The notes below the pieces were generated by a model that searched no databases, was not told where the DNA came from, and was given only the letters and a program-made list of their open reading frames with translations. From Amnibacterium setariae (GTDB taxonomy: Bacteria > Actinomycetota > Actinomycetes > Actinomycetales > Microbacteriaceae), in the NCBI RefSeq assembly GCF_003581425.1, contig NZ_QXTG01000001.1, forward strand, positions 1,506,943-1,570,942: a stretch of 64,000 nucleotides of DNA, in the 5' to 3' direction. The first letter of the stretch is position 1, and each line of letters opens with the position of its first letter. Positions 35,673 to 44,644 of this stretch are shown here, in pieces. Made by a program: the position numbers and the translations under genes.

Positions 35673-35727
35673 TTCCGTTCTGAAGGAGTTCTCGACCGCG
35701 AGGGCCGAGAACTCCTTCAAAACGGAA
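35673..35727. repeat. Hairpin H2, 22-bp stem with one mismatch, 5' of the nuclease-fold gene
   Basis: Arms 35673-35694 and 35706-35727 pair with a single C-A mismatch and an 11-nt loop. The stem repeats the sequence of H1 almost exactly while the loop differs. It is immediately downstream of the marR stop (35734-35736, - strand), so it may also end the MFS-marR transcript. Confidence 0.8.
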
Positions 35728-35733
35728 GTCGGG

Positions 35734-36192
35734 TCAGGAGGCTCGGGTCGGGGCGGGCGTCGAGACGAGCAGGGCGTGCTCGAGCAGCGCGACCGCCCGC
35801 TCGACGGCGGCGAGGTCCTCGGGCGGGACCTCGTGGAGGATCGCCGCGACGCCCGCCGCCCGGGCGGCGCGCGCCTCGGCGAGGGCCGCCGTGCCCGGCT
35901 CCGTGAGCCGGATGAGCTGCGAGCGGCCGTCGTCCGGGTCCGCGGCCCGGCTGACGAGGCCGCGACCCTCGAGGTCCGCGATCAGGCGGGTCATCCCGGG
36001 CGCCGCGATGCCCTCGATCCGCGCAAGCTCGCCGGGCCGGACCTCGCCGACGCGGTCGATGGACGCGAGCGCCGACAGCGCGACGTGGGTCAGCGCGTCG
36101 GCGGGCGGCCGGAGGCGGCGGTTGATGCTGCCGGCCACGAAGGCCAGCCGCTCCGCCAGCTCGCTCCGGCCGGCCGCGTCCGCCGTGCTCAC
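35734..36192 (-). CDS. MarR family transcriptional regulator
   Basis: A 152-residue winged-helix regulator: [63 protein letters not shown] covers the recognition helix and the DxR wing (about residues 35-97). GTG 36192 overlaps the stop of the MFS exporter gene. The pair is a typical repressor-efflux unit, here with the regulator second. A candidate operator is at 38091-38104, upstream of the exporter. Confidence 0.88.
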   Translation of the reverse strand: MSTADAAGRSELAERLAFVAGSINRRLRPPADALTHVALSALASIDRVGEVRPGELARIEGIAAPGMTRLIADLEGRGLVSRAADPDDGRSQLIRLTEPGTAALAEARAARAAGVAAILHEVPPEDLAAVERAVALLEHALLVSTPAPTRAS

Positions 36193-38036
36193 CGGACCGC
36201 CCCGGCCTCGCCGCCGGCCGCCGCCTCGGCGCGGTCCGCGTGCTCCGCGTGCGCGACCGCCACGTGGTGGGCGAACGCGTCGTCCGCCTCCGCGAGCACG
36301 GCCTCGCCCCGCGCCTCGGCGGCGGAGGCCGCCGGGCGGTCGATCGTCGTGCGAGAGCCGCCCGCGAAGGTGGCGATCGCGCCGACGACGCTCATCGCCG
36401 CGGCGGCGATGAAGACGATGACGAGGCCGTCGTGGAACGGCCCGGCGATCAGGTTCGGGAAGAACTCCTTGCCGGTCAGGGCGGCGGAGTCGGCGGCGGG
36501 GAGCGCCTTCAGGATCCCCGTCGGGCCGAGCAGCGTCTCGATCGGGTTGTAGCCGAGGAACGCGGCGAACAGGCTGCCGACCGGCGGGATGTTCGCGATC
36601 TGGTCCGCGGCCTGCGCCGGCACCGAGTGCGAGGTGAGGCCCGACCGCAGCGCCTGCGGCAGGGAGCCCGCGAGTCCCGCGACCATCAGCGAGAAGAAGA
36701 TGCCGATCGACAGCGACGAGCCCGCGTTCAGGACCGTGCCGGCCATGCCGGAGGCGGAACCGCGCTGGTCCGCGGGCACGCTGCCCATGATCGTCGCGCG
36801 GTTCGGGGCGCCGAACATGCCGGACCCGACGCCGTTCAGGAAGGTGATGACCGCGAACACCCAGTAGGCGAAGTCGACGGGGATGAGCAGCAGCGCGACG
36901 AACGTGGCGGCGCTGAGCAGCAGGCCGGTCGTCGCGAGGCCGCGGGCGCCCCAGCGGTCGGAGAGGATGCCGGACACCGGGCCCGAGATGAGGAAGCCGA
37001 CGGTGAGCGGCAGCAGGTAGATGCCGGCCCAGAGCGGGGTGTCCTCGTAGGCGAACCCGTGCAGCGGCAGCCAGATGCCCTGCAGCCAGATGATCAGCAT
37101 GAACTGGAGCCCGCCGCGGCCCACCGCCGCGAGGATGCCGGCGAGGTTCGCCATCGCGAAGGGGCGGGAGCGGAACAGCCGCAGCTGGAACATCGGCGCG
37201 CGGCTGCGCAGCTCGACGCCGACGAAGACCGCGAGCAGCACGACGCCGCCGATGATGCTGCCGAGCACCCACGGGTTCAGCCAGCCGGTCGCGTCGTCGC
37301 CGTAGGGCTGGATGCCGTAGGTGATGCCGGTGAGCAGGGACGTCAGGCCGAGGAGGAAGAGCACGTTGCCCGGGATGTCGAGCGACCCCGGGTTGCGCTG
37401 GCCGACCTCGTGGAGCGACTTGAACGACCAGATCGTGCCGATGATGCCGAGCGGCACGGACACGATGAAGACCGCGCGCCAGTCGATCACGGCGAGGAGG
37501 CCGCCGAGGATCAGGCCGATGAAGGAGCCGGCGATCGCGGCGATCTGGTTGATGCCGAGCGCCATGCCGCGCCGCTCCGCCGGGAACGCGTCCGTCAGGA
37601 TCGCGGTCGAGTTGGCGAACAGCATCGCGGCGCCGATGCCCTGGAACACGCGCCAGAGGATCAGCCAGAGCGCGCCGGCCCCCTCCATGAACGGGTCGAG
37701 GGAGAGCGCGATCGCGCCGATCGTGAAGAGCACGAAGCCGGCGTTGTAGATCTTCACGCGGCCGTACATGTCGCCGAGGCGGCCGAAGCCGACCACGAGC
37801 ACCGCGGTGACGAGCATGAAGCCCATCAGCATCCACAGCAGGTAGCTCGTGTTGCCCGGGTCGAGCGCGTTCAGCTTGATCCCGTTGAAGATCGCGGGCA
37901 GCGAGATGAGGACGATCGACGAGTTGATCGTCGCCATCAGCATGCCGAGCGTCGTGTTGCTGAGGGCCACCCACTTGTAGTGCGGGTGGTCCTTGTCGAA
38001 GAGGGCCCTGCGGGGGGCCGGTGCGGTCGTGCTCAT
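36189..38036 (-). CDS. DHA2-type MFS multidrug exporter
   Basis: A 615-residue, 14-helix-type major facilitator. [15 protein letters not shown] in helix 1, the [18 protein letters not shown] motif [21 protein letters not shown] and [19 protein letters not shown] (motif C-like) mark the DHA2 drug-proton antiporters. It probably exports hydrophobic toxic compounds under control of the overlapping marR. Length exceeds the usual 450-550 because of an extended periplasmic loop before the last helix and a C-terminal tail. Confidence 0.88.
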   Translation of the reverse strand: MSTTAPAPRRALFDKDHPHYKWVALSNTTLGMLMATINSSIVLISLPAIFNGIKLNALDPGNTSYLLWMLMGFMLVTAVLVVGFGRLGDMYGRVKIYNAGFVLFTIGAIALSLDPFMEGAGALWLILWRVFQGIGAAMLFANSTAILTDAFPAERRGMALGINQIAAIAGSFIGLILGGLLAVIDWRAVFIVSVPLGIIGTIWSFKSLHEVGQRNPGSLDIPGNVLFLLGLTSLLTGITYGIQPYGDDATGWLNPWVLGSIIGGVVLLAVFVGVELRSRAPMFQLRLFRSRPFAMANLAGILAAVGRGGLQFMLIIWLQGIWLPLHGFAYEDTPLWAGIYLLPLTVGFLISGPVSGILSDRWGARGLATTGLLLSAATFVALLLIPVDFAYWVFAVITFLNGVGSGMFGAPNRATIMGSVPADQRGSASGMAGTVLNAGSSLSIGIFFSLMVAGLAGSLPQALRSGLTSHSVPAQAADQIANIPPVGSLFAAFLGYNPIETLLGPTGILKALPAADSAALTGKEFFPNLIAGPFHDGLVIVFIAAAAMSVVGAIATFAGGSRTTIDRPAASAAEARGEAVLAEADDAFAHHVAVAHAEHADRAEAAAGGEAGAVR

Positions 38037-38090
38037 GGGGCTCCGGCGGTCGGTGACGAGGACCGGACGCCGTCGGCCGGACAGATTTGC

Positions 38091-38104
38091 TTACCGGATG
38101 ATAA
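38091..38104 (-). promoter_or_regulatory. Candidate MarR operator upstream of the exporter
   Basis: TTACC-GGAT-GATAA is an imperfect inverted repeat (4 of 5 arm bases), and its A/T-rich ends stand out in this GC-rich sequence. It lies 55 bases before the exporter ATG. Confidence 0.35.
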
Positions 38105-38141
38105 CCACATGGTCGCCCCCGTGTTCCGGGGCGGCCCCGGG

Positions 38142-39782
38142 TCAGGCCGCCGCCTCCGTCTCGTGCCGCCGCGTCGCCTCCGCGTCGCGCCAGGTGCGGT
38201 ACCCGCCGTCGAGGTTCGCGGCCGCGTGGCCGAGCTGGTTCAGCAGCCGCGCGGCCGTCGCCCCGCGCTGGCCGACCTGGCAGTGCACGACCAGCCGCTC
38301 GGCGGGCAGCTCGCCGTGGCGCTCGCGGAGGTCGTCGAGCGGCACGTTGACCGCGCCCGGGATGGCGCCCGCGGCGAACTCCTGCGGGGTGCGGACGTCG
38401 ACGAGCGTCCAGCCGCTCCGCTGCAGGCCGGGCAGCTCGTGCCACTGCACGGTCGCCGCGGCTCCGGAGGCGAGGTTCCCGGCGACGTACCCGAGCAGGT
38501 TCACCGGGTCCTTCGCCGAGCCGAACTGGGGCGCGTAGGCGAGCTCGAGCCGGGAGAGGGCGGATGCGGGGATGCCGCCCGCGATCGCGGTCGCCAGCAC
38601 GTCGATCCGCTTGTCGACCCCGTCCCGACCCGTGATCTGCGCCCCGAGCACCTGGTCCGTCTCCGCGTCGACGAGCAGCTTGATCGACAGCGGGGTCGCG
38701 CCCGGGTAGTAGCCGGCGTGCTGCGCCGGGTGGGTGTGGAGGACGCGGTGCGCCCGGCCCGCGGCGAGCAGGCGCCGCTCGGTCCAGCCGAGCGTCGCGA
38801 CCGCGAGGCCGAACACCTGCACGATCGCCGTGCCGATCGCCGGGGCCGCGTCCTCCGGCTCGCCCGCGATCACGTCCGCGATCGACCGCCCGTGGCGGTT
38901 CGCCAGGCCGGCGAGCGCGACGAGGACGGGGCCGCCGTCCACCGCGTCCCGCTTCTCGACCGCGTCGCCGGCGGCGAGGATCGCGGGGTCGGACGTGCGA
39001 TGCCGCGCGTCGACGGCGATGCCGCCGGTCGGACCGAGCTCCAGCCCCGCGGCGTGCGCGGGCTCCGACCGCGGCGCCACCCCGGTCGCGTCGACCACGA
39101 GGTCGGCCGGGAGGCGCTCGCCGCCCTCGAGCACGACTGCGCCGTCGACCACCCCGGTCGCGGCCGCGCCGAAGCGGAGGTCGACGCCGGCGTCCTGCAG
39201 CACCCGGTGGACGGGGGCGGCCATCTCCGGGTCGAGGGTGTGCAGCACCTGGTCGCCCCGCGCGACGAGCGCGACCGCGAGGCCGCGCCGCACGAGGTTC
39301 TCCGCCGTCTCCAGCCCGATGTAGCCGCCGCCGACGACGACCGCGGACCGCGCTCCGGACTCGACGACGCGGACGATGCCGTCCATGTCGTCGACGCTGC
39401 GGAGGGCGTGCACCGGCACGGAGCCGTCCGCGGGAAGGGCGTCCGGCTCCGCGCCCTGCGCCAGCACGAGGACGTCGTAGCGCTCCTCGGACGCCGTGCC
39501 GTCCGCCTCGACCCGCAGGCGCTTCGCCTCCCGGTCGATCGCCGTCACGCGGTGGCGCGTGCGGATGTCGAGCCGGAACCGGCGCGCGAGCCCGTCCGCG
39601 TCCCGCAGCAGCGCAGCGCGCTCCGGGATCACGCCGCCCACGTGGTACGGCAGGCCGCAGTTCGCGAACGAGACGTGCTCGCCGGCCTCGAGCACCAGGA
39701 TCTCGGCGGTCTCGTCCAGCCGGCGCAGCCTCGTCGCCGCGGACATGCCCGCCGCGACCCCGCCCACGATCACCACGCGCAT
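38142..39782 (-). CDS. CoA-disulfide reductase-like flavoprotein fused to a rhodanese domain
   Basis: A 546-residue fusion. Residues 1-440 are a FAD/NAD(P)H oxidoreductase: VVIVGGVAAGMSAATRLRR, the active-site cysteine in FANCGLPYHVGG (near residue 43), VVVGGGYIGLETAENL (NAD site) and TSDPAILAAGDAVE. Residues 460-540 are a rhodanese domain with nucleophile Cys in VHCQVGQRG. Such CDR-rhodanese fusions reduce CoA disulfides, CoA persulfides or polysulfides. ATG 39782 has GAGGGGA as ribosome site. It is divergent from an SDR gene. Confidence 0.88.
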   Translation of the reverse strand: MRVVIVGGVAAGMSAATRLRRLDETAEILVLEAGEHVSFANCGLPYHVGGVIPERAALLRDADGLARRFRLDIRTRHRVTAIDREAKRLRVEADGTASEERYDVLVLAQGAEPDALPADGSVPVHALRSVDDMDGIVRVVESGARSAVVVGGGYIGLETAENLVRRGLAVALVARGDQVLHTLDPEMAAPVHRVLQDAGVDLRFGAAATGVVDGAVVLEGGERLPADLVVDATGVAPRSEPAHAAGLELGPTGGIAVDARHRTSDPAILAAGDAVEKRDAVDGGPVLVALAGLANRHGRSIADVIAGEPEDAAPAIGTAIVQVFGLAVATLGWTERRLLAAGRAHRVLHTHPAQHAGYYPGATPLSIKLLVDAETDQVLGAQITGRDGVDKRIDVLATAIAGGIPASALSRLELAYAPQFGSAKDPVNLLGYVAGNLASGAAATVQWHELPGLQRSGWTLVDVRTPQEFAAGAIPGAVNVPLDDLRERHGELPAERLVVHCQVGQRGATAARLLNQLGHAAANLDGGYRTWRDAEATRRHETEAAA

Positions 39783-39872
39783 CGGCGCTCCCCTCGTCGA
39801 CCTCGAGCCTGCCCGATCGAGCGGACGCCCGGGTGCCTCCCCGAGGATCGGGGGAGGCGGAGAGGGGTCGGC

Positions 39873-40643
39873 ATGACGGTGAACCGGTACGCGGTCGAGG
39901 GCAGGGCGGTGCTCGTCACGGGCGGCGGCAGCGGGATCGGCGCGGCGATCGCCCGCGCGTTCCTCGACAACGGGGCGCGCGTCGCCGTCACGGGGCGCCG
40001 GGAGGACGCGCTGCAGCGCGTCGTGGACGGCGCCGAGGAGGGGCGGGCGCTCGCCGTGCAGGGCGACGTGGGCGACCCGGCCGACGTCGCGCGCGTCGTC
40101 GCCGCGGTGGTCGAGGCGTTCGGCGGGCTCGACGTCGTGGTGAGCAACGCGGCCGGGTACGCGGCCGGCGAGCTCGTCGACCTGTCCGCGTCGGACTGGG
40201 AGGCGCTGCGCCGGACGAACGTCGACGGCCTGTTCCACCTCGCGCAGGCGGTCCTCCCGCACCTGGAGGCGTCGAAGGGGTCGCTCGTCGCGGTCGCGAG
40301 CGTGTCCGGCCTCTCCGGCGACTGGGGGCAGGCGGCCTACAACGCGACGAAGCACGCGGTCGTCGGCTTCGTGCAGTCGCTCGCGCTCGACTACGGGGGC
40401 CGCGGCGTGCGGGTGAACGCGGTCGCGCCCGCGTTCACGCAGACGGAGATGACGGCCGGCGTCGGGTCCGACGACGAGTCCCTCGCGCCCTTCGTCGACC
40501 GCATCGCGCTCGGCCGCCCCGGGCTGCCCGAGGACGTCGCGCCCGCCGTGCTGTTCCTCGCCACGGAGGACGCGGGCTACATCATGGGCGCCGTGCTGAC
40601 CGTTGACGGCGGCACCTCGGCCTCGACGGGCCAGCCCCGCTGA
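39873..40643 (+). CDS. Short-chain dehydrogenase/reductase
   Basis: A 256-residue classical SDR. The cofactor motif TGGGSGIG is near residues 16-23, SNAAG follows, and the catalytic Ser and YxxxK are in VSGLSGDWGQAAYNATK. The C-terminal VLTVDGGTSAS is typical of the 3-oxoacyl reductase group. The substrate is unknown. ATG 39873 follows an AGAGGGG site. It is divergent from the CDR-rhodanese gene and not coupled to other genes. Confidence 0.88.
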   Translation: MTVNRYAVEGRAVLVTGGGSGIGAAIARAFLDNGARVAVTGRREDALQRVVDGAEEGRALAVQGDVGDPADVARVVAAVVEAFGGLDVVVSNAAGYAAGELVDLSASDWEALRRTNVDGLFHLAQAVLPHLEASKGSLVAVASVSGLSGDWGQAAYNATKHAVVGFVQSLALDYGGRGVRVNAVAPAFTQTEMTAGVGSDDESLAPFVDRIALGRPGLPEDVAPAVLFLATEDAGYIMGAVLTVDGGTSASTGQPR

Positions 40644-40700
40644 CCCGCGGCGCCATCCGGATCGCCCACCACCGGGTGAGGGGCTCGAGACCACCCGCAC

Positions 40701-41357
40701 CTAGGCGATCGTGACCCCGAGCGCCTCCGCGAAGAGGGGCGCGAACCGCGGCAGCTGGTCCGTGGACAGGATCGCGCCGGCCAGGCCGCGCGGGTCGTCG
40801 ACGCCCTCGAGGTCCGCGCCGCGGAGGTCGAGGTGCTCGAGGCGGGCGCCGCGCACCGACAGCTCCCGGACCCGGGAGCCGACGACGGCGACCCGCCGCG
40901 CCGTCGTCCCCCGCAGGTCGAGGTCCCCGACGGTGCAGTCGACGAGGCGGACGTCCTCCAGGCGGCCGTCCGCGAGCCCGAGGTAGTCGATCCGGCAGCC
41001 GACGAGCTCGACGCGGCTGAGGTCCGCCTCGAACCACTCGGCGGCGCCGAACCGGCAGCCCTCGAGCCGGACGTCGCGGAGCGTGAGCCGCGCGCCGCGC
41101 AGGGCCGTCGCGGTGACGGCCTCGAGCACGCTGTCGACGACGCGCGCGCCGTCGAGCACGGCGCCGTCCAGCACGACGGACTCGAGCAGGCTCTCGTCCA
41201 CCACGAGGTCCTGCAGCCCGCGTCCCGAGGCGTCGACGCCGTGGACCCGGAGGCCGTCGACGCGGGCGCCGGCCGCGAGGTCGTCGGCCGACCCCGCCCT
41301 CAGGTCGGGCAGGGCCACCGGGACGATCCGCGGGGCTCCCGCATCGCGCTTCGCCAT
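40701..41357 (-). CDS. Pentapeptide repeat protein
   Basis: A 218-residue protein built almost wholly of A(D/N)LxX-type five-residue repeats (for example LEGCRFGAAEWFEADLSRVELVGC, LRGADLEGVD) between residues 30 and 190, predicting a right-handed quadrilateral beta-helix. Some members mimic DNA and protect gyrase (Qnr, MfpA), but the repeats here are irregular and do not identify a target. It stands alone, 9 bases downstream of the DHFR-like gene and possibly on its transcript. Confidence 0.8.
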   Translation of the reverse strand: MAKRDAGAPRIVPVALPDLRAGSADDLAAGARVDGLRVHGVDASGRGLQDLVVDESLLESVVLDGAVLDGARVVDSVLEAVTATALRGARLTLRDVRLEGCRFGAAEWFEADLSRVELVGCRIDYLGLADGRLEDVRLVDCTVGDLDLRGTTARRVAVVGSRVRELSVRGARLEHLDLRGADLEGVDDPRGLAGAILSTDQLPRFAPLFAEALGVTIA

Positions 41358-41366
41358 GCGACGACG

Positions 41367-41924
41367 CTAGGGGCGGCCGGCGACGGCGTACCGCAGGTGC
41401 ACCCAGCCGGCCGGGAACGTCCGCTGCTCCAGCAGCTCCAGCCCGAGCCGCGCGCCGTCCGGCAGCACGCGCGGTCCCTCGCCGACGACGACGGGGACGA
41501 GGAGCAGCTGCAGCTCGTCCACCAGCCCGGTCGCGAAGACGTGCGCCGCGATCCCGGCGCCGCCGATCGTCAAGGGAGCGGTGGCGGCGGCCTTCAGGCG
41601 CCGCACGGCGTCGGCGTCGAAGCGCCGTTCGAGCCGGGTGCGGGGCACGTCCACGGCGTCGAGCGTCGTCGAGAAGACCACGTGGTCGGCGCGGCGCCAG
41701 AGCCGCCCGTACTCGCCCTCGACCGAGCCGTCGTCAGGGGCGGTCGCCCAGTACCGCATCGTCTCCCACATCCGGCGGCCGTAGAGGTGGGTGCCGACCG
41801 TGCGCTCGAGGTCGTTCGCGAACGCGTGCACGTCCTCGGGCGGCTCGGCCCAGTCGAACCGCCCGTCCCCGTCGGTGAGCCGGAGGTCGAGGGAGCAGGT
41901 GAAGAAGGCCGTCAGCGGCGCCAT
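41367..41924 (-). CDS. Dihydrofolate reductase/RibD C-terminal-fold protein
   Basis: A 185-residue protein of the RibD_C (DHFR-like) family: FFTCSLDLRLTD, GTHLYGRRMWETMRYW, VVFSTTLDAVDVPRTRL and LTIGGAGIAAHVFATGLVDELQLLLVPVVVGEG follow the family in order. These accessory proteins bind NADPH, but their substrate is usually unknown. They are not the housekeeping FolA. ATG 41924 is chosen at MAPLTAFF. It is divergent from the flavin monooxygenase gene. Confidence 0.82.
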   Translation of the reverse strand: MAPLTAFFTCSLDLRLTDGDGRFDWAEPPEDVHAFANDLERTVGTHLYGRRMWETMRYWATAPDDGSVEGEYGRLWRRADHVVFSTTLDAVDVPRTRLERRFDADAVRRLKAAATAPLTIGGAGIAAHVFATGLVDELQLLLVPVVVGEGPRVLPDGARLGLELLEQRTFPAGWVHLRYAVAGRP

Positions 41925-41964
41925 CCGGCGACCCTGCCCCCTCCCGCTGGGCGGCGGCAAGGGG

Positions 41965-41970
41965 TACAGT
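41965..41970 (+). promoter_or_regulatory. -10 element of the LLM flavoprotein gene
   Basis: TACAGT ends 7 nt before ATG 41978. A GTG at 41969 falls inside this element and is therefore not used as start. Confidence 0.45.
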
Positions 41971-41977
41971 GGTTGAC

Positions 41978-43027
41978 ATGTCTACGAAGCGCATCGGCTT
42001 CCTCTCCTTCGGCCACTGGGGCCCGGCCCGCGGGTCGAGCACCCCGACGGCGAAGGACACCCTGCTGCAGACGATCGAGCTCGCGGTCGCGGCGGAGGAG
42101 ATCGGCATCGACAACGCGTCGGTCCGGGTCCACCACTTCGCACCGCAGCTCTCGGCGCCCTTCCCGCTGCTCGCGGCGATGGCCGCGCGCACGAGCCGCA
42201 TCGAGCTCGGCACCGGCGTGATCGACATGCGCTACGAGAACCCGCTCTACATGGCGGAGGAGGCGGGCGTCGCCGACCAGATCTCCGGCGGCCGGCTGCA
42301 GCTCGGCGTGAGCCGCGGCTCACCCGAGCCGGCGCTGAACGGCGCCCACGCGTTCGGGTTCGTGCCGCCCGAGGGGATGAGCGACGCCGACCTCGCGCGC
42401 CACAAGCTCGAGGTGTTCATGGCGGCGATCGACGGGGCCGGCGTGGTCGCGTCCGACCCGCGGATGACCGGCGTCTCGCAGGCGCTCGCCGTGCAGCCGC
42501 AGTCGCCGGGCCTCGCGCGGCGGATCTGGTGGGGCAGCGGCACCCGGGCGACCGCGACCTGGGTCGCGGAGCAGGGGCTGAACATGCAGTCGTCGACGCT
42601 GCTCACCGAGGACACGGGCGTGCCCTTCGACGAGCTGCAGGCGGAGCAGATCCAGGTCTACCGGGACGCCTGGAAGGCGGCCGGCCACGACTGGGAGCCG
42701 CGGGTGTCCGTGAGCCGCAGCGTCATGCCGATCACGACCGACGTCGACCGCCTCTACTTCGGCGGCGAGCAGGGCTCCGACGACCAGGTCGGCTACCTCG
42801 ACGGCGGCTACGCCCGCTTCGGCAAGACCTACGCAGGGGAGCCGGACCGGCTGGCGGAGGAGCTGGCGCAGGACGCGGCCGTCCAAGCCGCCGACACCCT
42901 GCTGCTCACGATCCCGAACCAGCTCGGCGTCGAGTACAACGCCCGCCTGCTCGAGACGATCGCGAAGCACGTCGCGCCCGCCATCGGCTGGGTTCCGCCC
43001 GCCGAGCGCGCCCTCGCCGCAGTCTGA
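41978..43027 (+). CDS. LLM-class flavin-dependent oxidoreductase
   Basis: A 349-residue luciferase-like monooxygenase. IGIDNASVRVHHFAPQLSAPFPLLAAMAARTSRIELGTGVIDMRYENPLYMAEEAGVADQISGGRLQLGVSRGSPEPA (about residues 40-115) is the family core, and RRIWWGSGTRATATWVAEQGLN binds the flavin. It oxidises an organic substrate with FMNH2 and O2; the substrate and the flavin reductase partner are not visible here. The start is fixed by the TACAGT -10 at 7 nt. Confidence 0.88.
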   Translation: MSTKRIGFLSFGHWGPARGSSTPTAKDTLLQTIELAVAAEEIGIDNASVRVHHFAPQLSAPFPLLAAMAARTSRIELGTGVIDMRYENPLYMAEEAGVADQISGGRLQLGVSRGSPEPALNGAHAFGFVPPEGMSDADLARHKLEVFMAAIDGAGVVASDPRMTGVSQALAVQPQSPGLARRIWWGSGTRATATWVAEQGLNMQSSTLLTEDTGVPFDELQAEQIQVYRDAWKAAGHDWEPRVSVSRSVMPITTDVDRLYFGGEQGSDDQVGYLDGGYARFGKTYAGEPDRLAEELAQDAAVQAADTLLLTIPNQLGVEYNARLLETIAKHVAPAIGWVPPAERALAAV

Positions 43028-43046
43028 CCCGCCGCCTGCTCGGTCC

Positions 43047-43112
43047 CGCTGCGCTCGCATCCCGCCCGGCCCCGCTGGTCGAGGTGCGAGCGCAGCGAGC
43101 CTCGAGACCACC
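43047..43112. repeat. Type-B repeat with an inverted partner (hairpin between convergent genes)
   Basis: The 39-base repeat at 43074-43112 is identical to one at 55663-55701. Its inner 13 bases (43085-43097) are perfectly complementary to 43047-43059, giving a 13-bp stem with a 25-nt loop. It lies between the convergent LLM and DUF1844 genes and may terminate both. Confidence 0.75.
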
Positions 43113-43126
43113 GCGTCACGCGGGCA

Positions 43127-43519
43127 TCAGGTGACGGGGCCGGTCCACTTCTCGCCCGGGCCCTTGCCGACCGGGTCCGGCACGGTCGAGGCCTCGCGGA
43201 AGGCGAGCTGCAGCGTGCGCAGCCCGTCGCGCAGGGGGCGTGCGTGCGAGTCGCTGATCTCGGGCGCCGCCGCGGTGATGAGGCCGGCGAGCGCGGTGAT
43301 GAGCTTCCGCGCCTCGTCGAGGTCGGTCTGCGCGGCCGGGTCGTCGGCGAGGCCGCACTTCACGGCCGCGGCGCTCATGAGGTGCACGGCCGCCGCGCCG
43401 ATCACCTCGACCGCGGGCACGTCCGCGATGTCCCGCGTCGCGTCGGCCAGCTCGTCGGGGGAGTCGGCCGCCTCGGCCTCGCCGGGGGCGTCGTCGGGGG
43501 AGTAGCGGTAGTCGGTCAC
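43127..43519 (-). CDS. DUF1844 domain protein
   Basis: A 130-residue mostly helical protein; [25 protein letters not shown] and [45 protein letters not shown] form the DUF1844 core. It is consistently found opposite or before infC in actinobacteria. The function is unknown. GTG 43519 is chosen because GAGAAT on the same strand ends 6 nt upstream; the longer frame upstream has no conserved content. Confidence 0.82.
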   Translation of the reverse strand: MTDYRYSPDDAPGEAEAADSPDELADATRDIADVPAVEVIGAAAVHLMSAAAVKCGLADDPAAQTDLDEARKLITALAGLITAAAPEISDSHARPLRDGLRTLQLAFREASTVPDPVGKGPGEKWTGPVT

Positions 43520-43520
43520 C

Positions 43521-43572
43521 GCAGCATTCTCCCGGGCCGGGCGCCCGGTCCGCGTTCCTGGTACGATGCTGC
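43521..43572. promoter_or_regulatory. Symmetrical divergent promoter of DUF1844 and infC
   Basis: On the - strand GAGAAT (43531-43526) precedes the DUF1844 GTG by 6 nt. On the + strand TACGAT (43562-43567) is the infC -10. Both hexamers run into the same GCTGCGG, so GCAGCAT (43521-43527) and ATGCTGC (43566-43572) form a 7-bp inverted repeat 52 bases across. Confidence 0.5.
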
Positions 43573-43807
43573 GGTTCCGGGCTTCGACCCGGCGTACAAG
43601 TGGAGCGATCCCACCTCCCGCCCGCCTTCTCGAAGGGCGACGAGGTCGAAGCACCTCCCTCCGGTGATCCGGGGAGCAGGGGTGCGAGAGCGGTGTCCGG
43701 ACCGGTGTCCCGGGGCGGAGCCGCGGAATCGTTCTGTGCGTCCGCCGGTTGAACCCTGGGGAAGCGCGTCCCGCGCCGACCCCTCAACCGACTGTTTGGA
43801 GCAACGC
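43573..43807 (+). promoter_or_regulatory. infC 5' leader
   Basis: About 235 untranslated bases with several GC-rich inverted segments (for example around 43690-43735), ending in TTGGAGCAACGC before the ATC start. The length and position suggest post-transcriptional control of infC-rpmI-rplT, as known for IF3 and L20 operons in other bacteria. No known leader fold was recognised. Confidence 0.4.
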
Positions 43808-44422
43808 ATCAGCGATCCCCGTACCAATGACAAGATCCGCGTCCCGGAGGTCCGACTCGTCGGCCCCGCCGGCGAGCAGGTCGGCGTCGTCCCCATCGAG
43901 ACCGCCCTCCGGCTGGCCCGTGAGGCGGACCTCGACCTCGTCGAGGTCGCGCCGAACTCCCGTCCCCCGGTGGTCAAGATCATGGACTACGGGAAGTTCA
44001 AGTACGAGACGGCGCAGAAGGCCAAGGAGGCCCGGCGCAACCAGGCCAACACGGTCCTCAAGGAGGTCCGTTTCCGCCTGAAGATCGACTCGCACGACTA
44101 CGAGACCAAGCGCAAGCGCGCCGAGGGCTTCCTCAAGGACGGCGACAAGGTCAAGGCGATGATCCTGTTCCGCGGCCGCGAGCAGTCCCGCCCCGACCAG
44201 GGCGTGCGCCTGCTCGCCCGGTTCGCGGAGGACGTGCGCGAGTTCGGCAACGTGGAGTCCAACCCCACGATCGACGGTCGCAACATGGTCATGGTCATCG
44301 GCCCGATCAAGAGCAAGGTCGACGCGAAGGCGGAGCAGAACGCGAAGCGCGCCGCCGCCCGGAACCAGAACAACCCGGCATCCACCGATGCCGAGGACGC
44401 CCCGACATCCCAGGAGCAGTGA
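43808..44422 (+). CDS. infC: Translation initiation factor IF-3 with an ATC start codon
   Basis: A 204-residue IF-3, which prevents premature 50S joining and proofreads start codons. The N-domain begins [28 protein letters not shown], followed by [11 protein letters not shown] and the C-domain ([29 protein letters not shown]), with a polar tail. No ATG or GTG fits. The ATC at 43808 lies 6 nt after GGAG and aligns with the family N-terminus, and an ATC or ATT start is a known autoregulatory feature of infC. TTG 43796 is the alternative. rpmI overlaps its stop. Confidence 0.93.
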   Translation: MSDPRTNDKIRVPEVRLVGPAGEQVGVVPIETALRLAREADLDLVEVAPNSRPPVVKIMDYGKFKYETAQKAKEARRNQANTVLKEVRFRLKIDSHDYETKRKRAEGFLKDGDKVKAMILFRGREQSRPDQGVRLLARFAEDVREFGNVESNPTIDGRNMVMVIGPIKSKVDAKAEQNAKRAAARNQNNPASTDAEDAPTSQEQ

Positions 44423-44616
44423 TGCCGAAGCAGAAGACGCACTCCGGTGCCAAGAAGCGGTTCAAGATCACCGGCAGCGGCAAGGTCATGAAGGCCCAGG
44501 CCGGCAAGCGCCACAACCTCGAGAACAAGTCGAGCCGGTTCACCCGCCGCATCACGGGAGACGCCGAGGTCGCTGCGCCCCAGGCGAAGCAGATCAAGAA
44601 GATGCTCGGCAAGTAA
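44422..44616 (+). CDS. rpmI: 50S ribosomal protein L35
   Basis: A 64-residue basic protein, [22 protein letters not shown], with the conserved [16 protein letters not shown]. The AGGAGCA site and an ATG overlapping the infC TGA show coupling. It is part of infC-rpmI-rplT. Confidence 0.97.
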   Translation: MPKQKTHSGAKKRFKITGSGKVMKAQAGKRHNLENKSSRFTRRITGDAEVAAPQAKQIKKMLGK

Positions 44617-44644
44617 GCCCGACGAGAGCCTGAAGGAGTAAGCA

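Noticed and set aside
36240..38128. Long + strand frame across the MFS exporter and marR
   Set aside because: Only its last 256 residues (from 39873) are a real SDR gene; the rest is antisense to the exporter and the CDR-rhodanese gene.
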